A stretch of DNA of 23,631 nucleotides from a virus: IMG/VR virus record IMGVR_UViG_3300033571_008202, positions 1 through 23,631 of that record; one strand, 5' to 3'. Below the pieces are notes generated by a model, which worked only from the letters and a program-made list of their open reading frames with translations, was not told the DNA's origin and did no database searches. Shown here in pieces: positions 1-5,390 of the stretch (its first letter is position 1; the number at the start of each line of letters is the position of its first letter). Made by a program: the position numbers and the translations under genes.

Positions 1-28
1 TATCTAGGTTCGATTCCTAGCAGGGACA
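1..28 (+). tRNA. 3' end of a tRNA gene, or tRNA-derived attachment site (partial)
   Basis: Positions 4-8 (CTAGG) and 16-20 (CCTAG) form a perfect 5-bp T-stem around a canonical T-loop TTCGATT at 9-15. Positions 21-27 (CAGGGAC) would be the 3' strand of the acceptor stem and A28 the discriminator base. CCA is not encoded; T residues follow. The 5' part lies outside the window, so the isotype cannot be read and the acceptor pairing cannot be tested. It is either a phage tRNA gene or the tRNA 3'-end copy that integrating phages carry as attP; this window cannot decide. Confidence 0.65.
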
Positions 29-36
29 TTTTCCAA

Positions 37-465
37 ATGAAATACGCACTACTCCTAGCCCTGTGCATCCAAGCACAGGCAATGGAAATCACCGATGCCT
101 TTTTGCAGAAAATTGCCATCATCGAATCTAACGAACAATGCACGGCTGTGGGAGATTCAGGCCGTAGCCTTGGCAGATATCAAATCCAGCGGTCAGCGTG
201 GGATGATGCCTGTCGCAGAAACGGAGAAACTTGGACATACTGCAAAGATAACGCCTTCAACTATCCTATGGCTCATCAGGTCGCACGATGGCACTTTGAA
301 TGGATAGCACAGACCCTTGCCAAGCGTAAAGTCAGAGTCAATGAGATGACCCTGTATATGGCCTACAACAAAGGCGTAACAGGTGCGGCTAGGCTTGGCT
401 TCAACACTCAAGCAAACGACCCTGCCCTTAACAGGGCTAGAACTTACCTTAACTCTTGTCTATGA
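37..465 (+). CDS. Secreted SLT/goose-lysozyme-type endolysin
   Basis: This 142-residue protein is probably the peptidoglycan-cleaving endolysin. Residues 1-15 form a signal peptide: short Lys start, Leu-rich core and AQA before the likely cleavage site. The mature part shows the lytic transglycosylase (SLT)/g-type lysozyme pattern: the presumed catalytic Glu30 in IIESN, GRYQI at 46-50, and YMAYNKG at 107-113. It is a single compact domain with no wall-binding module. Several Cys residues would suit a periplasmic enzyme. The ATG lies only 8 nt after the tRNA 3' end with no Shine-Dalgarno motif; the start is chosen because it gives an intact signal peptide. The gene overlaps the next by ATGA. 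It is encoded on the strand opposite the holin. Family assignment is from motifs only; a virion-associated lysin is an alternative. Confidence 0.75.
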   Translation: MKYALLLALCIQAQAMEITDAFLQKIAIIESNEQCTAVGDSGRSLGRYQIQRSAWDDACRRNGETWTYCKDNAFNYPMAHQVARWHFEWIAQTLAKRKVRVNEMTLYMAYNKGVTGAARLGFNTQANDPALNRARTYLNSCL

Positions 466-812
466 ACCACACACTACAGAACAGCCTAAAGTCTAGTGCA
501 TTCCTGCTAGGTATTTCCGTAGAAGAACTAATTGATGTCCTCCACAACGCCTCCAAAATCAAAGAAATCCGTACTGCCAGTGGATGTCCGTTTATCCTAC
601 CTACTAGGGAAAGCACGGAAAAGTCCGCACCAGAAGTTCATAGCCCTGACAATCAAGGACGCAGAACTCATCCTGACGGCTTTACGCCACCCGACTATGC
701 CAATCCCGATGAGTGTAAAAGAGCAGTAACACGACTTGAGGCATCACTAGGCTACTGGCAAGTTGAGGCTGATTATTGGCACGGAATGTGGCTCAGTAAT
801 CTTCCTAGATGA
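462..812 (+). CDS. Hypothetical phage protein, 116 residues
   Basis: I do not recognise this protein. The ATG at 462 overlaps the endolysin stop (ATGA), the coupling used throughout this unit; an in-frame TTG at 456 is less likely. The N-terminal third looks helical (GISVEELIDVLHNASK). The middle is Pro-, Ser- and charge-rich and probably disordered. The C-terminal end has an aromatic helix around YWQVEADYWHGMW. The reading frame ends in another ATGA overlap with the next gene. A second frame (535-729) lies inside it and also looks protein-like, so part of this region may be read twice, or the middle may really belong to the nested gene. Confidence 0.6.
   Translation: MNHTLQNSLKSSAFLLGISVEELIDVLHNASKIKEIRTASGCPFILPTRESTEKSAPEVHSPDNQGRRTHPDGFTPPDYANPDECKRAVTRLEASLGYWQVEADYWHGMWLSNLPR
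535..729 (+). CDS. Possible nested small gene (64 residues) in the +1 frame
   Basis: An ATG at 535 opens a 64-residue frame wholly inside the 462-812 gene and shifted by +1. Its translation has a basic N-terminus (PPKSKKS) and a sequence that reads like a folded small protein, including KFIALTIKDAELILTALR. The host frame across the same bases is Pro/Ser/Thr-rich and less protein-like. No ribosome-binding site is visible, although translation coupling without such sites is common in this unit. It is a candidate only; a chance open frame is the alternative. Confidence 0.3.
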   Translation: MSSTTPPKSKKSVLPVDVRLSYLLGKARKSPHQKFIALTIKDAELILTALRHPTMPIPMSVKEQ

Positions 813-970
813 ACAAACCACCAAGCAAACGAGGACAATGCGGAAAAAACGCTCTACCCAAAAGGGGGATGACTCCAACGGAGGAGAGGGAATACAAGGC
901 AACCCTAGCCAACAACAAGAAGCGGTGGGAACACCTTTTCTCCCTGAACAAATGGACGAAGCAACAATAA
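809..970 (+). CDS. Basic microprotein, 53 residues
   Basis: The ATG at 809 overlaps the previous stop as ATGA, the junction type used by neighbouring real genes, and the frame runs 53 codons to TAA at 968-970. The product is strongly basic: it starts MNKPPSKRGQ, contains a likely helix (PTEEREYKATLANNKKRW) and ends WTKQQ. The overlapping alternative frame that covers 838-950 is Gly/Gln/Ser-rich low complexity, which supports this frame as the coding one. I do not recognise a family. A basic Trp-containing peptide could bind nucleic acid, but that is inference. Confidence 0.6.
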   Translation: MNKPPSKRGQCGKNALPKRGMTPTEEREYKATLANNKKRWEHLFSLNKWTKQQ

Positions 971-1077
971 CTGTCGGAGATATGATTCGTGCTATGCAGT
1001 ACCTAACTGAAGAAGTCACGAACCTCCGCTACAAACTTCTACAATACGAACTATGCCAAACAAAATCCAAAAAGTAA
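952..1077 (+). CDS. Helical microprotein, 41 residues
   Basis: The ATG at 952 begins a 41-codon frame that overlaps the previous gene by 19 nt and the following metallophosphoesterase gene by 25 nt. The product starts MDEATITVGDMIRAMQ and continues as an amphipathic helix (YLTEEVTNLRYKLLQYEL), suggesting a small coiled-coil or adaptor protein. The same frame stays open upstream to 763, but that extension is low complexity and overlaps the 53-residue gene, so I place the start at 952. An internal ATG at 982 is also possible. Function unknown. Confidence 0.55.
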   Translation: MDEATITVGDMIRAMQYLTEEVTNLRYKLLQYELCQTKSKK

Positions 1078-1802
1078 AGTTCCTCGCTATCGGGGACAAT
1101 CACGGAGATATGGTGGATACCGAAGCCGCCAAACAATTGTTTGATTTTTTACAGGACTACCAGCCTGACGAGGTCATTCACTTGGGAGACTGCTTTGATT
1201 TCCGAAGCCTCAGGTCTGGGGCTAGCGGAAAGGAAGAAGCCGAGTCCCTACACAATGATGTCGAGGCTGGATTAGAATTTATCCACGAACTTAAGCCAAC
1301 AGTTTTTCACTATGGAAACCACGAAGACCGACTGCACCACCTCATCCACTCGTCAACCAATGGAATTGTTAAGGACTTCTGCGAAGACCTTGATGCTGAA
1401 ATTACAAGCAACCTTAAGAAAGTTGGATGTAAGAAGATTCTTCCGTACCACGCAGAAGAAGGAGTTTTCACGCTTGGCAGAGTACGAACTGTACACGGAT
1501 ATACTTGTGGGATACGAGCAGTCGAGGAACACGCAATCCATTACGGACTGGAAGAAGGAGCAGTACTTATGGGACATATCCACAGCATACAGCAAACTAA
1601 CGCCAAACGATATCGAGGTACTGTTGGTTTTTCGGGAGGATGCCTCTGTAAGAAGCGTGAGATGCGTTATGCCAAAAACCGATTGGCAACATCTAAGTGG
1701 GGTACTGGATGGCTATATGGGTTTGTACAGGGTAAAAACTGGAAGGTCTGGCAAGCCCATCGAGTCGGAGAAAAATTCATCTTCAGCCACCATTCAGAAT
1801 GA
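1053..1802 (+). CDS. Calcineurin-like metallophosphoesterase
   Basis: This 249-residue protein carries the full set of metallophosphoesterase motifs in order: D15-N-H17 (GDNHGD), GDCFD at 45-49, GNHED at 88-92, HGY at 148-150 and GHIH at 174-177. These residues bind the two catalytic metal ions, so the enzyme should be active on a phosphomono- or diester. Phage members of this superfamily have been linked to nucleotide or nucleic-acid phosphate hydrolysis; the substrate cannot be told from sequence. The C-terminal 55 residues are basic and aromatic (KNWKVWQ) and end in His-rich FSHHSE. The gene starts within the end of the preceding microprotein gene and overlaps the next gene by ATGA. Confidence 0.9.
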   Translation: MPNKIQKVKFLAIGDNHGDMVDTEAAKQLFDFLQDYQPDEVIHLGDCFDFRSLRSGASGKEEAESLHNDVEAGLEFIHELKPTVFHYGNHEDRLHHLIHSSTNGIVKDFCEDLDAEITSNLKKVGCKKILPYHAEEGVFTLGRVRTVHGYTCGIRAVEEHAIHYGLEEGAVLMGHIHSIQQTNAKRYRGTVGFSGGCLCKKREMRYAKNRLATSKWGTGWLYGFVQGKNWKVWQAHRVGEKFIFSHHSE

Positions 1803-2080
1803 GACACAAAACAATCCAGTTCCTAAACGAACTGAATGGGATAAGGACTCGCTACAAGCGTGTAACGGAAGAATGCGTACCAGCGGGGTACTTTTCTTCC
1901 AGAGAGATGTCGCAGAAATTCAAAATGAACCACAGGGTCTGCCAAAGAAAAGTAAGCGAGTATCTTGCAGACGGAAAACTAAATGTTGTATGGGCAAGAA
2001 GAAAAAGCGGTCTCGCAATTCGTAAGTGTCCTTGCTACAAATTCAAAAAGAAATCCTATGAGAAAAGTTTCAAAGGCTGA
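1799..2080 (+). CDS. Small basic protein with HTH-like segment
   Basis: This 93-residue, Lys/Arg-rich protein begins at an ATG that overlaps the phosphoesterase stop (ATGA). Residues about 32-58 (FSSREMSQKFKMNH then RVCQRKVSEYL) have the spacing of a helix-turn-helix with a recognition helix. They are followed by a strand-like segment (LNVVWARR) and a Cys-containing basic end (RKCPCYKFKKK), as in a winged helix. A DNA-binding or regulatory role is therefore plausible but not proven. Its tail overlaps the start of the next gene by 23 nt. A longer frame (1312-2025) crosses this region but looks like a shadow. Confidence 0.65.
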   Translation: MRHKTIQFLNELNGIRTRYKRVTEECVPAGYFSSREMSQKFKMNHRVCQRKVSEYLADGKLNVVWARRKSGLAIRKCPCYKFKKKSYEKSFKG

Positions 2081-2363
2081 CCTGAAGGAGAACACAGAGA
2101 TGTTCAAGGGATGCCAATTCCTTGAGCCTCGTGAGTGGCTAGACAACGCCATCATTGGTAAGTGTGCCGTTACGCAGGGTATCATCTATGACTACGATGA
2201 CCTTGTGGAAGCGTTTATGGAGCGTGATGGCATTGACTTCCACCAAGCCGCTATGGCGGTGGACTTCAATACCGAACGAGACATTGCACATATGCCAAAC
2301 CCTAAGCCTATCATCCACAGACAACGCCTTCAGGTGGAAGAGGACGAGGAAGAAGACGATTAA
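2058..2363 (+). CDS. Small phage protein with acidic tail
   Basis: This 101-residue protein is the last gene of the plus-strand unit. I take ATG 2058 (MRKVSKADLK) as the start because the in-frame ATG at 1983 adds only a stretch overlapping the previous gene. The core contains W27-LDNAIIG, GIIYDYDDLVEAF at 41-53, and an A-V-D-F-N-T-E-R segment at 67-74 followed by PNPKPII at 80-86. This resembles a widespread type of small uncharacterised phage protein (YDYD, then NT..., then PII). It ends in a run of Glu/Asp. A paired hairpin region lies 2 nt after the stop. Function unknown. Confidence 0.65.
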   Translation: MRKVSKADLKENTEMFKGCQFLEPREWLDNAIIGKCAVTQGIIYDYDDLVEAFMERDGIDFHQAAMAVDFNTERDIAHMPNPKPIIHRQRLQVEEDEEEDD

Positions 2364-2364
2364 G

Positions 2365-2393
2365 GCTACGCACTGCTATTGTGCGTAGCAGTG
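2365..2393. terminator. Hairpin(s) at the convergence of the two operons
   Basis: GCTACGCAC (2365-2373) pairs perfectly with GTGCGTAGC (2381-2389), giving 9 bp and a 7-nt loop. A second, mutually exclusive hairpin pairs CACTGCTA (2371-2378) with TAGCAGTG (2386-2393), 8 bp, also with a 7-nt loop. It starts 2 nt after the stop of the last plus-strand gene and lies downstream of the last minus-strand gene, so it can act on both units. The plus-side 3' flank is only moderately T-rich (ACCCTTTCTTG) and the minus-side flank is pyrimidine-rich, so termination is likely but not textbook. Confidence 0.6.
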
Positions 2394-2423
2394 TTACCCT
2401 TTCTTGCGACAGCCCCAAATGGT

Positions 2424-2482
2424 ACAACGCAACCACGCACAAACCAAGCAAGCCTCACCAGTTTGCTAGTAGGTTGCGTTGT
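2424..2482. repeat. 11-bp inverted repeat, possible terminator of the late operon
   Basis: ACAACGCAACC (2424-2434) and GGTTGCGTTGT (2472-2482) are perfect reverse complements separated by 37 nt. Part of the spacer can pair further (ACAAAC against GTTTG). The right arm ends just 1 nt from the stop of the spanin-like gene, so the transcript would form this stem immediately after the late operon. No U-tract follows on the minus strand (ACCATTTGGGG). It may be an RNA-stabilising 3' structure or part of a two-hairpin terminator with 2365-2393. Confidence 0.5.
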
Positions 2483-2483
2483 G

Positions 2484-3077
2484 TCAAGAGAGCAACCACC
2501 ACAATGCTCCAAACGAAATAACCGAAAGAGCAATCACAGTAGCACCAGCCTTCTTCCACGGACTAAATGCAGTTACCAGAATTCCAAATACAAGTAAGGC
2601 TAGAGAAGCCGAAGACGCTTGGAACACTACTTTTGTTTTACGCTCTTCTCTTGCTTGTAGTTCTGCTGTCTCTCTCATTGCTTGTTCTAAGGCTATCTGC
2701 TGATTTTGTTCTTCTACTACTGCCCACAGTTTGTCTGTTTCCTCATCTACTTTAGAGGCTTTTTGTTTATCTTTTTCGACAGCCTTTTTGTCCTGCTCCT
2801 TTATAATACGCTCAAACTCTTTTACCTTTTCAACACTAGCCTTGCTGATACCGCTCAGTCTCGTGACTTGCCCTTCAACAATTTCTCTAGGGATTCCAGC
2901 AGGGAGGGCAGGAGCGACAGCAGTGAGAGCAGAAGCAGACTCAGAGATGACTGCTTCGACCTTCGTGATGTACGCATCTTTCTGCTCATTGTTGGAAATA
3001 ATTACAGGTGGTTCAGGTGTTTTTGTAGAAAAAACTGAACACCCGCAAAGGGGTAAAGTTAACAACAGCCATCTCAT
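2484..3077 (-). CDS. Lipoprotein with C-terminal membrane segments, spanin-like
   Basis: This 197-residue protein starts with a lipoprotein-type signal (MRWLLLTLPLCGC, probable lipidated Cys13 in LCGC). Residues 14-79 are an Ala/Pro-rich linker region. Residues about 80-147 form a highly charged predicted coiled coil. Two hydrophobic segments follow at about 150-171 and 176-196, separated by WKK. An outer-membrane lipid anchor plus a C-terminal inner-membrane anchor joined by a periplasmic coiled coil is the layout of a unimolecular spanin, such as T1 gp11, which fuses outer and inner membranes at the last step of lysis. T1 gp11 has one C-terminal membrane helix; two are seen here. The ATG overlaps the preceding stop (ATGA). 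It is the last late gene. An Rz-like or other envelope protein is the alternative. Confidence 0.55.
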   Translation of the reverse strand: MRWLLLTLPLCGCSVFSTKTPEPPVIISNNEQKDAYITKVEAVISESASALTAVAPALPAGIPREIVEGQVTRLSGISKASVEKVKEFERIIKEQDKKAVEKDKQKASKVDEETDKLWAVVEEQNQQIALEQAMRETAELQAREERKTKVVFQASSASLALLVFGILVTAFSPWKKAGATVIALSVISFGALWWLLS

Positions 3078-4768
3078 TGGAATGGATTATAAGCATTAAG
3101 GAACGCCTTCAGGTACTGAAGGTCACCACGCACGGCCTGACCAACCATACTAGACAGAGGGTTTCTCTGCACATATTCAGGGTCGGCAACCATCTTTTCA
3201 TAAGCCCTGCCAGCATCAGAGTAAGACTGTCCAGAAGCAGGGGCTAGCAACAGGTCGTAAAGCGGCCTGATGGCAAGCGGGTCTGTACCTCTGTAGTTTC
3301 TGTTCATATAGTTAGAATCTGTGGCATCAATAACCTGACCAGCCATACTAAGTACGCCACCAACAGCACCAGCCGTAGGCGTTCTAAGCGTATTAGGAAT
3401 AAACTTATTTACAGCACTTCTAAACTTAGGGTCAATCTGGTATCTGTCGGTAACTCTTTGGAAAGCCAACCTACGCAACCTGTCTTGTTCTACAGCATTT
3501 TCGTATAAGGCTTCAAGTTGTGGAGCAAAGTTAGAACCAAGATATCCACCCTTTGTACGAGGGCTAGTAAAGTCATAGAAATTTCCGTGCTGACCAGTGC
3601 CGTAAAGACCCGCTGAAAGATTAGTACCATTAATAAATTTATTATAATCCACCATTGCTTCAATGGCAGGAAGAGCACCAGCCTTGTTACCAGCGGTCAT
3701 AAAATTCCAAGCATCTGCCGCTCCTTCATCAAGAATGGCTGGCCCCATTATAGGACGAGAAATTGACAAGTCATCACCAAGTCTGGCAAGTTCAGGATGA
3801 CCGCCCATATAATCTGCAACTCCGTCAACTTGAGATGGAGTTGTGAATGTCAGATACTTTCTAGCATCTCTGAAAGCCTGTTGTAGACCATCAAGTTTTT
3901 CTGCAAATTTAGGGTCATCAAACCTTCTTTGCCCAACGGCTATTTGCCTGTTTAACTGATTTCTTCTTGCTCCAGCCGAATTAAGGTATCGCTCACGGAG
4001 CAAACTTTCTTGATTGTATCGTTCAATTGCCTCCTGTGCAGTAGTGGGCTGGTCAAAGAGCAAGTCATTATGACCAAATGGGTCTATCCAAATATTGTCT
4101 ATGTCTGCTTGAGTAGCAACTCCTCTAAGTTTTCTTTCAAGACCCTGAAAATGAAGCATTCTTGGTACTTGACCTCTTGCTCTACTTTCCCAAGCACGAG
4201 GGTCATACTGAGAAGGCAAAATAGGTCTGTTTGCCCACCAGTCTCTTGAAACTAACTTAGATGGGTCTTTTGTAAAAAGACTAAGTCTTTCTTCTGGAGT
4301 TCCGTAATATGACCTTAAAAGGCTATAGTCAATAGACTCTGGATTTGAAGTAGCAATGTAGGGTATTGCTCTAGTGTATGTTCTGTCTCCAATTTCTCCA
4401 GAATCAATTAATTCGTTAAAACTTGGATTTCTGGCATCCATAACATCTCCATCAACTCCAATTCTTTTTCCGTTTGGTGGAATGTCTCTGTACCTCATCA
4501 TCGCCCTAGCCGCACCTACTTCTTCTGCTTTTACATCTATGTCTGATACAATGTCACCAAAAGGAGGAATGACTACTCTGTTATATTTTTCAATCTGAGG
4601 GGCGTTTAAGTAAAGAAGGTCATCAAAGTTGTCGGTAATGTAATCGGCATACATACCTGTGGTTCTTCCTTCAGCCGCCGCATTTAACTGAAAATTTTTG
4701 GCTTCAAGAATTTCTCTGAAAGCAGTAAGTTGCTCTGGAGAAAGAAAATCAGGAGTAATATTAGCCAT
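3074..4768 (-). CDS. Unknown late protein, 564 residues (probable virion or ejected protein)
   Basis: I do not recognise a family. The protein is soluble-looking and rich in Arg, Asn and Tyr, with helical stretches around residues 240-300 (QESLLRERYLNSAGARRNQL) and a Gly/Ala-rich hydrophobic patch near 460-480 (TAGAVGGVLSMAGQVI). I see no Walker A, nuclease or protease motif, so it is not a terminase. Its place after the ejection-type proteins and among lysis genes in the late operon suggests a virion role. It has the clearest ribosome-binding site of the window (AAGGATGA, 4773-4780), and its start overlaps the previous stop by one base (TAATG). The strong site implies it is made in quantity. 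Confidence 0.7.
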   Translation of the reverse strand: MANITPDFLSPEQLTAFREILEAKNFQLNAAAEGRTTGMYADYITDNFDDLLYLNAPQIEKYNRVVIPPFGDIVSDIDVKAEEVGAARAMMRYRDIPPNGKRIGVDGDVMDARNPSFNELIDSGEIGDRTYTRAIPYIATSNPESIDYSLLRSYYGTPEERLSLFTKDPSKLVSRDWWANRPILPSQYDPRAWESRARGQVPRMLHFQGLERKLRGVATQADIDNIWIDPFGHNDLLFDQPTTAQEAIERYNQESLLRERYLNSAGARRNQLNRQIAVGQRRFDDPKFAEKLDGLQQAFRDARKYLTFTTPSQVDGVADYMGGHPELARLGDDLSISRPIMGPAILDEGAADAWNFMTAGNKAGALPAIEAMVDYNKFINGTNLSAGLYGTGQHGNFYDFTSPRTKGGYLGSNFAPQLEALYENAVEQDRLRRLAFQRVTDRYQIDPKFRSAVNKFIPNTLRTPTAGAVGGVLSMAGQVIDATDSNYMNRNYRGTDPLAIRPLYDLLLAPASGQSYSDAGRAYEKMVADPEYVQRNPLSSMVGQAVRGDLQYLKAFLNAYNPFQ

Positions 4769-5076
4769 TAAATCATCCTTCCAAGTCCCATAATGCCCAT
4801 CATTCCGTTAGGCTGAAAATTGCTTTGTTGAGCCTGAGGATTGTAAGGGACAATAGATGGGTCACCGCCCTGACTGCCGTACCTGTTAAAGAACGACTGA
4901 GGCATACCATTTTGAGATGTTATAGCCTGTTGTGTAAAGAATGGCTGATAGTTGTTACTATCGTACCCTCCCACTGTAGGCACATTGTAGGTAGATGTGC
5001 TGGCCTGTGCTCCACCCGCATTAGGATTGGGGGGAGGTGGAGGAGCGATTCGGAATTTAGAGCGAGATGAACCCAT
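4768..5076 (-). CDS. Pro/Gln/Asn-rich small late protein, 102 residues
   Basis: The protein begins MGSSRSKFRIAPPPPPNPN and continues with Gly, Gln, Asn and Tyr-rich low-complexity sequence, ending in Met/Gly repeats (GMMGIMGLGRMI). It has no recognisable fold and is probably disordered. The MGS start followed shortly by a proline run resembles the start of the 291-residue virion-type protein encoded at 18597-19472, so it may also be a virion component. It starts 8 nt after the holin stop and its own stop overlaps the next start by one base. Function unknown. Confidence 0.6.
   Translation of the reverse strand: MGSSRSKFRIAPPPPPNPNAGGAQASTSTYNVPTVGGYDSNNYQPFFTQQAITSQNGMPQSFFNRYGSQGGDPSIVPYNPQAQQSNFQPNGMMGIMGLGRMI
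4773..4780 (-). promoter_or_regulatory. Shine-Dalgarno site of the 564-residue gene
   Basis: Read on the minus strand, AAGGATGA lies upstream of the ATG at 4768, with AAGGA 7 nt from the start codon. It is the only clean AGGA-type site I find among the starts in this window, where most genes have A/T-rich or unremarkable leaders and rely on overlapping stop/start codons. Confidence 0.6.
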
Positions 5077-5084
5077 AGTAGTAA

Positions 5085-5390
5085 TTAGTTAGAGGCTTTT
5101 TGTAAAAATTTCTTGCGTACCCAGTCAAACATTTCAGGGGCAATAGAACCAGAAATAGAGCATAGGACACTTTTGTAGAAAGGGTCAATATCTGCGTTGT
5201 ACAGGGCAAAGTATGACAGCACCCCCACTATAGCCCCTGCAATGACCATCCTAGTCCATCTGAGGGCGTGGTACTTCTCATCGGTCAGGATAAGTCTAGC
5301 AAGCATTCCTAGGCCACCTAAGACAGCAAAGAGCCAGCCAGCCTTCTTGAACTCTTCCACTATCCCATTGATGGATTGCTCATCGCTCAT
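5085..5390 (-). CDS. Holin, three-helix type
   Basis: This 101-residue protein has two clear membrane helices at about residues 17-35 (AGWLFAVLGGLGMLARLIL) and 48-64, a weaker third at about 70-87, and a basic C-terminus (VRKKFLQKASN). Size, Gly-rich first helix, short basic loops and a small-residue-rich third segment fit the LydA-like three-helix holin group. It should control the time of lysis by permeabilising or depolarising the inner membrane. Because the endolysin in this window has its own signal peptide, a depolarising pinholin-like role is possible. The start overlaps the stop of the giant gene (ATGA), so it is translated right after it. Confidence 0.7.
   Translation of the reverse strand: MSDEQSINGIVEEFKKAGWLFAVLGGLGMLARLILTDEKYHALRWTRMVIAGAIVGVLSYFALYNADIDPFYKSVLCSISGSIAPEMFDWVRKKFLQKASN

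Noticed and set aside
763-951. Upstream extension of the 952-1077 gene to an ATG at 763 or 838.
   Set aside because: The extension is low complexity and overlaps the 809-970 frame, which has an ATGA start and a more protein-like translation.
1312-2025. 237-codon plus-strand frame overlapping the phosphoesterase and HTH-like genes.
   Set aside because: It overlaps 490 nt of a gene with complete catalytic motifs and a second gene with an ATGA start. Its translation is Arg/Ser/Thr-rich with no protein-like pattern.
2379-2703. Small plus-strand frames running from the convergence zone into the spanin-like gene.
   Set aside because: They are antisense to a gene with a clear signal peptide, coiled coil and membrane segments, and cross two inverted repeats.
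3074-4768. 564-residue protein as a terminase large subunit.
   Set aside because: I find no Walker A or B or nuclease motif, and it is shorter and differently composed.
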